From positions 1 through 64,000 of the forward strand of contig CASEUJ010000016.1 in NCBI GenBank assembly GCA_949291125.1: a stretch of 64,000 bases of DNA, written 5' to 3'. The notes beneath the pieces are model-generated. The model saw nothing but the letters and a program-made list of their open reading frames with translations. It did not search any database and was not told the origin of the DNA. A program made the position numbers and the translations under genes. This DNA comes from an uncultured Ruminococcus sp. GTDB lineage: Bacteria; Bacillota; Clostridia; Oscillospirales; Ruminococcaceae. Below, piece after piece: positions 57,451 to 64,000 of the stretch; within the stretch, counting starts at the first letter, position 1; every line of letters begins with the position of its first letter.

Positions 57451-57452
57451 CC

Positions 57453-58085
57453 ATGGCGACTTATCTATTTCTTCACGGACTCGGTCAAGGTGCCGATAGC
57501 TGGGATAAGACGATTTCCCATTTTTCCCAAAGAGAACATGCGGTCTGCCCGGTACTATGGGACTTTTTTGAGGATGAAACATTTATATACGACAATTTGT
57601 ATCGGCATTTCGCACAATACTGTGACAAACAGGAGGGTGATCTCCATTTATGCGGTCTTTCTCTGGGTGCAGTTTTATCGTTGCATTATGCCATAGATCA
57701 TCCGGCGAAAATAGTATCATTGGTTTTGATTGCACCGCAATATAAAATGCCACGGCGGCTTTTACAATTTCAGAATATCCTGCTGCGCTGTATGCCAAAA
57801 CAAGTGTTTTCCGCTGCTGGTATCAATAAACAAAATTTCATCCGCCTGTCTCGTTCTATGATACATTTGGATTTTAGTGATCGACTTGAATAGATTACTT
57901 GTCCCACGTTGGTGCTGTGCGGCGAAAAAGATGCCATAAATCAAAGTGCGGCAAAGCAGCTGGCTGGATATCTCCCCAACGGAGAATTCCATTTTGTACC
58001 CGATGCAAAACATGAAGTCAACATGGATGCACCTGAGAAACTTGCCAGACAATTGAACCAATTTTACGAAGTTCAGTGCTCGTAA
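57453..58085 (+). pseudogene. Alpha/beta hydrolase interrupted by one in-frame amber codon
   Basis: The reading frame codes for a typical small alpha/beta hydrolase: FLHGLGQGADSW at the N-terminus, nucleophile Ser in LCGLSLGAVLSL, then a TAG at 57891-57893 (codon 147). Reading straight on in the same frame gives ITCPTLVLCGEKDAINQS (acid Asp) and VPDAKHEVNMDAPEKL (catalytic His), ending at TAA 58083-58085 for 210 residues in total. So one base change (CAG or similar to TAG) separates Ser from Asp and His. Product from the first part alone cannot be active. Amber read-through or a sequencing error are alternatives. Follows xylB by 3 bp. Confidence 0.85.
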
Positions 58086-58141
58086 TCGAAAAGGCGATGT
58101 TTTGTATCATAGCGGTGTTATCTGTTTCAAAGGAGGCTTTT

Positions 58142-58936
58142 ATGGAAAAGATCACATCCGTTGCCGCTATGCGCCGGAGCGATGCTGCTGAAATTGCAAA
58201 CGGCACACCGAGTAAAACGCTGATGTACCGTGCCGGACTGGGAGTTTACCAGAGCTATGATTGGCATGGCAATATTGACATCGTCTGTGGCAGCGGCAAT
58301 AATGCTGGCGATGGCTATGTATTGGCAATGTTGCTGCAAAATGCCGGGTATACTTGTCGAATTGTACGGACAAGCGAGAAACTTTCGCCAGACGGTGCTT
58401 ATTACTTTGCAAAGTGCCGGGATGCAGGCATTCCGGTTACAAGAAATATCGAATTTTCACAGACAGATGTGATCGTGGATTGCCTGCTTGGCACAGGTTT
58501 TCAGGGGCAGCTGCGATCAGATTTGCACGGGATTGTGGAACAGATTGCAGCGTCTGGTGCGTATGTAATCAGCGTTGATATCAATAGCGGTATGTATGGT
58601 GATACCGGTGAGGGCTTTTGCGTTCGGTCGGATTTGACTGTTTCTATCGGTACACTCAAATACGGACACTTGGTGGGGCTGCATCAAGGTCAAATCGGAA
58701 CGCTTTGTAACTGTGACATCGGGATCCCCTGCATTGGTGAATCTGCCATAATATATGCACCGGATGAAGCACCTGATCCGGAGAGCCCGCAAACACTTCC
58801 AGAATTGATTTGCAGGATATTAGACGCCGCTGGCATTCCGGATGGAGATGCTTCGACACGGCTGCAAAACTATGTTCGTCCAGTCTATGATCGTATACGC
58901 TGGATGGAGATTCCAAAAGTTGATGCATCATTCTGA
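58142..58936 (+). CDS. nnrE: NAD(P)H-hydrate epimerase
   Basis: A 264-residue YjeF_N-domain enzyme that interconverts R and S forms of hydrated NAD(P)H for repair. Motifs: CGSGNNAGDGYVLAMLL (nucleotide loop), VIVDCLLGTGFQGQLR (catalytic Asp) and VISVDINSGMYGDTGEG. The dehydratase domain (NnrD) usually fused in many bacteria is absent, so that part must be encoded elsewhere. Start at 58142 follows AAAGGAGG. The C-terminal 45 residues are an extra, unusual tail (MEIPKVDASF end) that overlaps the convergent yqfD gene by 9 bp. Confidence 0.92.
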   Translation: MEKITSVAAMRRSDAAEIANGTPSKTLMYRAGLGVYQSYDWHGNIDIVCGSGNNAGDGYVLAMLLQNAGYTCRIVRTSEKLSPDGAYYFAKCRDAGIPVTRNIEFSQTDVIVDCLLGTGFQGQLRSDLHGIVEQIAASGAYVISVDINSGMYGDTGEGFCVRSDLTVSIGTLKYGHLVGLHQGQIGTLCNCDIGIPCIGESAIIYAPDEAPDPESPQTLPELICRILDAAGIPDGDASTRLQNYVRPVYDRIRWMEIPKVDASF

Positions 58937-60109
58937 AACATCGCGATCTTGTATATAAAGTTCCTGCTGCATGCCAATTTCGCCTTGCAGCGTATATGTG
59001 ATGGTCCATTCCAAGCCGTCCTCTGTTTCGAGGACGGCTGTTTCTTTGTCTAGGATCTCTACATCATTCAGAAAATTTGCCTCATACCGTTCCGCCTGTT
59101 CTGTAAGATTCTGACTCGCTTCTTCCGAGGTAAACGCAAGCAGGTGTGTGCGGTATTCGTGATACGTCCGGGTGTAGATCCCAATAGGGAGCTGTGCCCC
59201 AAACAGCGAAAACCAGTGATAGCCGGTCGTCTGAATGCTCTCTTCGTAAGGATCGTCTGTGCTTCCGAGTGGTATATGCCATGTGAATAGATCGAGATAG
59301 CGTCGCCCGGTTTGCGCGCCAGTGGGATTGCGTACCTGCTGTACATAGGGGCAGGTAAAGGTTTCGGTCTGGGTATAGATGCCGATGATGCTGCCCATAG
59401 CATGGCGGACGGCGGCATGACCGGTCAGATCCATGATAACGCCACTGATGAGCAAACTGCCCTTTTGTACCGAATCCCCCACCATGGGAATCAGCTGTCC
59501 GCAATAGACTGACACAGAGACGATCTGGGCATCTTGTGTGGCAATGATATTGCAGGGAATACGTGCACGCAGCTGATCGACTTCCGGTTCTCGCTCCATG
59601 ACTTCGATGACAAGACGATTGCCCGTATGACGCATTCCGACCCACGCCAGTTCTTCCACGCCGGCACGCAGGGCATGTTCACATGCAGAAAAATCGATTG
59701 ATGGAATCCAGCTGCCGCGTGTAACGCCTTGCTCTGCAAGAATGGCATAGATTTCGCTGTCTGTAGCGGTTTCGTTGCCGATGATTTCGGTGGTGATGAC
59801 AATATTGGACGTGTAAAACAAAAATCCGCCCATGAGTAAAATTCCCAGTGGGATGCCAAATCGCAGGCGATAGCGTCGTAGAAACTGCCGCAGGGTACGC
59901 CGTTCGGTGAGCGTTAACGTTATGCCAAAGTCCTTTGCCAGCGACTCTACCTGACTGCGAAAGCGTGCATCAAAGCGAAATTGATAATATTCTCCCACAC
60001 ACCGTTGCGCCCGGCATCCAATGTTTTCCTGATGCATGGCATTGAGAAAGGAATAGAGCCTGCCGCCGGATGCGGTTGCATAATACTCACCTTTGAGCTG
60101 TTGTTTCAT
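58928..60109 (-). CDS. yqfD: Sporulation protein YqfD
   Basis: A 393-residue membrane-anchored sporulation protein. The cytosolic N-terminus (GGRLYSFLNAMHQENIGC) is followed by a single helix (about 85-107, FGIPLGILLMGGFLFYTSNIVI) and a long extracytoplasmic part with the YqfD core: IIGNETATDSEIYAIL, ACEHALRAGVEELAWVGM, VEVMEREPEVD-like strands and ASNIIA-type blocks. Its function is not established; it is expressed under sigma-E in Bacillus and sits next to yqfC. Start ATG overlaps yqfC by 23 bp. Confidence 0.93.
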   Translation of the reverse strand: MKQQLKGEYYATASGGRLYSFLNAMHQENIGCRAQRCVGEYYQFRFDARFRSQVESLAKDFGITLTLTERRTLRQFLRRYRLRFGIPLGILLMGGFLFYTSNIVITTEIIGNETATDSEIYAILAEQGVTRGSWIPSIDFSACEHALRAGVEELAWVGMRHTGNRLVIEVMEREPEVDQLRARIPCNIIATQDAQIVSVSVYCGQLIPMVGDSVQKGSLLISGVIMDLTGHAAVRHAMGSIIGIYTQTETFTCPYVQQVRNPTGAQTGRRYLDLFTWHIPLGSTDDPYEESIQTTGYHWFSLFGAQLPIGIYTRTYHEYRTHLLAFTSEEASQNLTEQAERYEANFLNDVEILDKETAVLETEDGLEWTITYTLQGEIGMQQELYIQDRDVSE

Positions 60110-60368
60110 GTCTTGCCCCCTTTGGCGTCAGCACAATAGATTGAATTTCTCCGTGGATCAGAAGGCTCTCCGGCGAGCGGCTGTCCGCTTGTAAGCCCTT
60201 TCCCCAGATCTCCAGCATCAGCTCGCTTGTCTGTACGACAATGCGAATGTCGTTATATTCCAAAATCCGCCGGCAATTTTCTAAGTATAGTTCCCGATTG
60301 CCGCAAAGCTGCAAATACGTCTGCATACACAAGATGCGCCGCCCCAGATCTGCTGCACGATGTTTCAT
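60087..60368 (-). CDS. yqfC: YabP/YqfC-family sporulation protein
   Basis: A 93-residue soluble protein of the YabP/YqfC family: LCGNRELYLENCRRILEYNDIRIVVQ, then the strand pattern LEIWGKGLQ and a C-terminal GEIQSIVL. In Bacillus YqfC is needed for spore formation with YqfD and is sigma-E dependent. The start at 60368 is preceded by GAGGTGAT. It overlaps yqfD by 23 bp, so they are coupled. phoH, which often follows yqfD, is not here. Confidence 0.9.
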   Translation of the reverse strand: MKHRAADLGRRILCMQTYLQLCGNRELYLENCRRILEYNDIRIVVQTSELMLEIWGKGLQADSRSPESLLIHGEIQSIVLTPKGARHETTAQR

Positions 60369-60476
60369 ACAGATCACCTCAGAAAATTGTATGCCGCCGC
60401 AAAAGAAAATAGTCTTGCTTCGGGCATGCACTGCATAGACTTTCTTAGAACATTTTGGAAAGGGGGAGAAATCACA

Positions 60477-61550
60477 ATGTCTATCACAGCCCGTATCCGA
60501 CAAATGATGACAGCATCAGCCCTACTTTTTTTGGTGGTTTTATGCATTGGATTTGCATCTTCCATTCAGACACAGATGTACGCCGCGCTGGAACGCTGTC
60601 TGACGGTGATGATCCCGTCGCTCTATGCCATGATGATCTTGTCCCAGCTCATGATCCGCACTGGCGTCTGGCGTGTGCTGGCAAGACCGCTACGGCGTAT
60701 CTGCCTGCCGCTGTTTGGTATGCCGGACGGCTGTTTTGCGCTGTTTATGTGGAGTCAGTTTGCAGGCTATCCAGTCGGTGCTGGTATGCTCCGCAAGCTT
60801 TATCAGGATGGGGCAATTTCGCGATCGAATGCCGAGCGGCTTTTGTGCGTCTGTTATGGTGGTGGGCCTGCATTTCTGCTTGCTCTTATTGGTGCGCATC
60901 CCAACAGAATGGAACTTGTGATGCTGATCTGTCTTTCTCAGCTATTTTCCAATCTGATTGTTGGGCAATTGTTGTTTCGGCGACACCCCGTCAGGTTGTC
61001 CTCTGCCGAATTTTCCGGTACACATCCGCTAAATGCACAACAGCTTGTAGAAAGCACAACGCAGGCAGGACAATCGCTTTTGAAATTGTGTGGCGTGATT
61101 TTGTGCTTTGCTGCGTTTTGTGCAGTATTAGAAGCGTTGGGTCTATTTCATCTGCTGTCGCGCCTCATGCAGCGAATGGGGATCTCTTTGCCGCTTGCCG
61201 CAATCATTCAGAGTCTGTTAGAGGTTACGAATGCCGCAATGCTCTCCATGCCGTTTGCTGTACAGATTCCAATGTTTGCCGGACTGTTGTCTTTTGGCGG
61301 CGTCTGCGTGATCTTACAGGTACGTGCCACAGCAGGAGAGATTTTTCAGACGCGCTTATTTGTTGGATGCCGGGTATTGGCTGGTATCCTTTCCGCGACG
61401 CTTTGCAGAGTTGGCATGTCGATAGTTGCATTCGAATCTGGTGCCGTGGCAGTCGCCGCATCGTATCAGGCACAGCACAATAGTTGCTTTCCGGTTTGTA
61501 TGTTGCTCATAATGACAGGAATGCTCATTTATGAAATCCACCGGCGATAG
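60477..61550 (+). CDS. YlbJ/SpoVV-like nucleoside-recognition membrane protein
   Basis: A 357-residue membrane protein with about eight to ten helices and two Gate (nucleoside recognition) domain halves; blocks QFAGYPVGAGMLRKLYQDGAI and CYGGGPAFLLALIG are typical of YlbJ-like sporulation membrane proteins. In Bacillus YlbJ (SpoVV) takes part in dipicolinic acid transport into the forespore. Start at 60477 follows AAGGGGGAG. Divergent from yqfC-yqfD, so the sporulation theme fits. The exact orthology to YlbJ rather than SpmA/SpmB is not certain. Confidence 0.75.
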   Translation: MSITARIRQMMTASALLFLVVLCIGFASSIQTQMYAALERCLTVMIPSLYAMMILSQLMIRTGVWRVLARPLRRICLPLFGMPDGCFALFMWSQFAGYPVGAGMLRKLYQDGAISRSNAERLLCVCYGGGPAFLLALIGAHPNRMELVMLICLSQLFSNLIVGQLLFRRHPVRLSSAEFSGTHPLNAQQLVESTTQAGQSLLKLCGVILCFAAFCAVLEALGLFHLLSRLMQRMGISLPLAAIIQSLLEVTNAAMLSMPFAVQIPMFAGLLSFGGVCVILQVRATAGEIFQTRLFVGCRVLAGILSATLCRVGMSIVAFESGAVAVAASYQAQHNSCFPVCMLLIMTGMLIYEIHRR

Positions 61551-61577
61551 AATGAGATGTGGGAGAGCGTGTTTTTG

Positions 61578-61817
61578 TCAGCATTTTATTCTGCGTCGAA
61601 GCTGGATGTATTTCACTGTACCAGTGGAGAATATCATCAAATACAGTACAATCATTCCTGCAAACAAGGCGGTAAAGCCGTAATTGTGAAACGCAATGAG
61701 ATTGAGCAACAGCTCTGGCAAAAGCACCAAGAAAAAACAGTACCAGTAGCAGTGGGATCTTGGATTTGCACACATGTGGAGGATTCGATATTGTTTGATG
61801 TGTTCCGAGGAAAGCAA
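61578..61817 (-). CDS. Possible small two-helix membrane protein
   Basis: A 79-codon opening with two convincing hydrophobic segments (YWYCFFLVLLPELLLNLIAF and ALFAGMIVLYLMIF) and a basic end (QLRRRIKC). Against it: no ribosome site before the start (a TTG at 61817) or before the internal ATG (MCANPRSH), and no family recognised. It could be the remnant of a small membrane protein. No better plus-strand gene occupies this interval. Confidence 0.35.
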   Translation of the reverse strand: MLSSEHIKQYRILHMCANPRSHCYWYCFFLVLLPELLLNLIAFHNYGFTALFAGMIVLYLMIFSTGTVKYIQLRRRIKC

Positions 61818-61842
61818 AAAGTATGAAAATGCAGCTTGCCAC

Positions 61843-61871
61843 TTGTCATTTGCCGAGTTTCGTGTTATAAT
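61843..61871 (+). promoter_or_regulatory. Promoter of the EamA transporter gene
   Basis: TTGTCA (61843-61848), 17-bp spacer, TATAAT (61866-61871). Confidence 0.75.
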
Positions 61872-61921
61872 GAATTAGCAATTTTATATAGTGATGGCTT
61901 TATAACAGGAGGAATGCAAGC

Positions 61922-62803
61922 ATGCGTACCATTTCAAGCCGACAAAAGGGCATGATTTATATCATCCTGTCGGCATTTTGTTTCGCCTGGATGAATGCCT
62001 TTGTGCGGCTTTCCGGCGATTTGCCCACTGTACAGAAAAGCTTTTTCCGCAATTTTGTTGCGGTTATTTTTGCGCTTATTATGCTTTTGCGCCAACATGG
62101 CAGCTTTCGTCCGGTGAAGGGAGCATTGCCAACGCTGCTCATACGCGCCATTGCCGGTACAGTGGGAATCTTTTTTAACTTTTACTCAGTGGATCATCTG
62201 CCTCTTTCAGATGCTTCGATTCTGAATAAGATGTCGCCTTTTTTTGTGATTCTTTTTTCGTGGATCTTGTTGAAAGAACGGCTCACCCGAACCCAGGCGG
62301 TAATCGTGATCGGTGCATTTATTGGCAGCCTGTTTGTGGTCAAGCCCAGTTTTGTTAACGCTGACTTTTTCCCATCTCTCATTGGTTTGCTCGGTGGACT
62401 TGCCGCCGGACTTGCGTATACTATGGTGCGAAAACTTGGGACACTAGGGGAGAACAAGGCATACATTGTCTTTTTCTTCTCCGCATTTTCTTGTATTGTG
62501 ACACTGCCATATTTGCTCTTTTTCTATGTTCCCATGACGTGGCAGCAGATTGTGTTTTTGATTCTGGCAGGACTGTCCGCAGCTGGCGGTCAGTTTGGAA
62601 TCACGGCGGCATATTGTTATGCGCCGGGAAAGGATATTTCTGTATATGATTATACGCAGATCTTGTTTGCCGCCGGTCTTGGATTTTTCCTCTTTGATCA
62701 GATCCCGGACTGGCTCAGCATTATCGGCTATGTGATTATTATCGCAATGGCAGTGGCAATGTTTTTTTACAACAAAGCGCCGAGAATTCCGCATTCCAGG
62801 TAG
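61922..62803 (+). CDS. EamA/DMT-superfamily transporter
   Basis: A 293-residue membrane protein of ten helices in two EamA repeats: GMIYIILSAFCFAWMNAFVR and RNFVAVIFALIML in the first half, FVILFSWILLKERLTRTQ ending it, and the second half SLIGLLGGLAAGLAYTMVRKLG and DYTQILFAAGLGFFLFDQIPD. Members export or import metabolites such as amino acids or sugars-phosphate; the substrate is not readable. Start at 61922 follows AGGAGGAA. Own promoter; no operon partner. Confidence 0.93.
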   Translation: MRTISSRQKGMIYIILSAFCFAWMNAFVRLSGDLPTVQKSFFRNFVAVIFALIMLLRQHGSFRPVKGALPTLLIRAIAGTVGIFFNFYSVDHLPLSDASILNKMSPFFVILFSWILLKERLTRTQAVIVIGAFIGSLFVVKPSFVNADFFPSLIGLLGGLAAGLAYTMVRKLGTLGENKAYIVFFFSAFSCIVTLPYLLFFYVPMTWQQIVFLILAGLSAAGGQFGITAAYCYAPGKDISVYDYTQILFAAGLGFFLFDQIPDWLSIIGYVIIIAMAVAMFFYNKAPRIPHSR

Positions 62804-63095
62804 TGTAACTGTCTAAAATCTAATCACCAACTGACAAATCGCCTATTTTTCAAAAATTTTTTGACAACATTTCTTTACTACGATACATCATAAGAAATGA
62901 GGTGGAAAGATGCATAAAGTTTCCTGCTTAATGTTAAACGACTATACGAGGCAATGACGGGAGAACTGTCTGCTTTGTTTACCAAGCAGGAAATATTACG
63001 GTCTTTTCATATATGATATCCAGTGCTTGAGGCGAGTAAACTTTATTTCGTCTTTAAGGTACATCTTGATTGTGAGCCGCAGTATATTCCTGCGG
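62804..63095 (+). other. Gap with a promoter-like site and small decayed openings
   Basis: TTGACA (62861-62866), 17-bp spacer, TACATC (62884-62889), then GAGGTGG and ATG 62911 that opens only 15 codons (MHKVSCLMLNDYTRQ). Another frame continues with a 20-codon opening (MTGELSALFTKQEILRSF) from 62954. Together this may be a frameshifted remnant of a small gene. No recognised family. Confidence 0.35.
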
Positions 63096-63816
63096 CTACA
63101 CCCCAGAGATCAACACCTGGGGATAGATTGTATAGCTGTCGGACTCCGAGAGAATGGTATTGTTTTCCGCATAGGTCGAATCATTCACAAGCCCCAAATT
63201 TTCAAATGCACCAGTGTCCAGATTTATGCAACAAAGATACTGGTTTCCATCCATACCACCATAATGCCATGTGCCATCATTATTCTGATAAGCACTGTCC
63301 TCACTGTATGCAATAAAATAATACTGGTTTCCGCAAAGACAGAATAGATGCTTCGGGTGGGGTCATAGTCCGGGATTTCCGCAAAGGTTCCCGCTTCTCC
63401 CGTTTTCAGGGATACCCGCATACAGTTAGACTTGATCTCATAAGTCTGGGACCTGCCGTCTTCGGCATCCACGATCTGATCGATGCTCGTGAAATAGTAG
63501 ACATAATCCTGGTAGACAATGGGCTGGGTGGCAGTAGCGTCATTCATGCAAAGGCTTGCGGTACATTCCATGCCACTGTGAGTACAGTTGGGCTTGTTGC
63601 ACAGCGGCACGCTCTCCATGGTGGCATAGTCCAGGCAATAGGCTTTGCCGCCTCGTTCGGTCAATAGTCCTTCTGCGTAAAGGCTACGGCCGTAGGTATA
63701 AGGCTCGCCGGTCAGGGGATGGATGCTGAATTGTGCTTCGCTGGACTGTTCTGTACATCCGGCAAGTAGAATTGCTTGAAAAGCTGCAATCATAAAAAGC
63801 AATGTTTTTTATACAT
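63096..63816 (-). pseudogene. Frameshifted exported lipoprotein
   Basis: A strong GGAGG at 63825-63832 precedes ATG 63816 (MYKK), but the lipoprotein signal (LLFMIAAFQAILLAGCTEQ) is in the next frame; adding one A to the A-run near 63806-63811 joins them. The frame then runs through cysteine-rich sequence (VPLCNKPNCTHSG) and is broken again near 63325-63330, where one more A in GAAACC would continue as YYFIAYSEDSAYQNNDGTWHYGG and NQYLCCINLDTG to a stop at 63096-63098. The pattern resembles the large clostridial lipoproteins with repeated beta-propeller-like strands, and is probably truncated at the C-terminus. Two single-base losses in A-runs suggest either decay or sequencing error. Confidence 0.7.
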
Positions 63817-63842
63817 TTTTGTCTTTTCCTCCAAAAAAGTAA

Positions 63843-63870
63843 GACAGGTGTACAAAGAAACACACCTGTC
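63843..63870. terminator. Hairpin near the right edge
   Basis: GACAGGTGT (63843-63851) pairs exactly with ACACCTGTC (63862-63870). T-run only on the minus side, slightly spaced (TTACTTTTTT). Probably the end of a minus-strand gene outside the window. Confidence 0.45.
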
Positions 63871-63958
63871 CCTACAGAATGTTCAAAATAAATGACAAAA
63901 CCAATGCAGTGTTTCTATCCAGAAAACAAATGAAGAGCCTGATCTGTGACAGGAGGAG

Positions 63959-64000
63959 ATGAAAATATTGTGTGAACAAAAAACACGATCCAATAATAAA
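63959..64000 (+). CDS. Possible start of a gene running off the right edge
   Basis: AGGAGG (63951-63956) is followed by ATG 63959 and an open frame (MKILCEQKTRSNNK) to the window end, 14 codons. The ribosome site is rather close to the ATG; an in-frame TTG at 63968 is better spaced. Too short to identify. Confidence 0.25.
   Translation, partial: MKILCEQKTRSNNK

Overview
The window looks like a chromosomal segment of a Gram-positive, spore-forming, fibre-degrading gut Firmicute, most like a cellulolytic Ruminococcus (Oscillospiraceae). This is inferred from gene content, with no database search: a secreted GH9 cellulase with a C-terminal type I dockerin, sporulation genes (spoVM, spoIVFB-like, yqfC/yqfD, ylbJ-like), a T-box-controlled tyrS, sugar ABC importers without their own ATPase, strong AGGAGG ribosome sites, and sigma-A promoters that very often have an exact 17-bp spacer and a TGn extended -10. 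I saw no rRNA, tRNA, CRISPR array, transposase or phage genes.

Layout. 0-1.3 kb: a broken ABC ATPase fragment divergent from a MerR regulator. 1.4-4.4 kb: a complete agr-type quorum-sensing locus (LytTR response regulator, GHKL histidine kinase, a 50-aa AgrD precursor too short for ordinary ORF calling, AgrB protease), with two LytTR-type direct repeats in front of the agrDB promoter. 4.4-12.5 kb: general PTS enzymes (EI, HPr), pyrophosphatase and a sucrose operon (LacI regulator, EIIBCA, sucrose-6-phosphate hydrolase, fructokinase, HPr) on the minus strand. 12.6-14.6 kb: a membrane protein, SpoVM and an M50 protease with a small one-helix partner. 14.7-20.2 kb: a DRE-TIM aldolase, glutamine synthetase with an ANTAR antiterminator, T-box/tyrS and a TrpR-like regulator that overlaps the GH9-dockerin gene. 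23-31 kb: polyphosphate kinase, ApbE, a DUF2079 membrane protein with a GT2 glycosyltransferase, and a NusG-II/Gx pair. 31.5-39.5 kb: a GH2 glycosidase, a cation/proton antiporter, a malate-dehydrogenase-like enzyme next to malic enzyme (possible malate shunt), and a double helix-hairpin-helix protein.

39.6-43.5 kb: an oligosaccharide ABC importer (binding lipoprotein plus two permeases). 43.6-48.3 kb: folD, lgt and a pair of M16 peptidase-fold genes, one with an intact zinc motif and one without. 48.5-50.9 kb: an intracellular GH5 glucanase divergent from an AraC regulator, then an SCP2-domain protein. 51-55.3 kb: an aroB-aroA-aroC-DUF4364 operon behind an attenuator-like leader. 55.4-58.9 kb: an unexplained short minus-strand transcription unit, xylulokinase, an alpha/beta hydrolase interrupted by one in-frame amber codon, and NAD(P)H-hydrate epimerase. 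58.9-61.5 kb: yqfC-yqfD and a YlbJ-like protein. 61.6-64 kb: an EamA transporter, then decayed sequence including a lipoprotein gene with two apparent 1-base deletions.

Together the genes describe uptake and breakdown of plant sugars (extracellular GH9; cytosolic GH5 and GH2; PTS sucrose; ABC oligosaccharide; xylulokinase), central C3/C4 metabolism, aromatic and nitrogen biosynthesis, sporulation, and a peptide quorum-sensing circuit. The agr locus is the most notable system.
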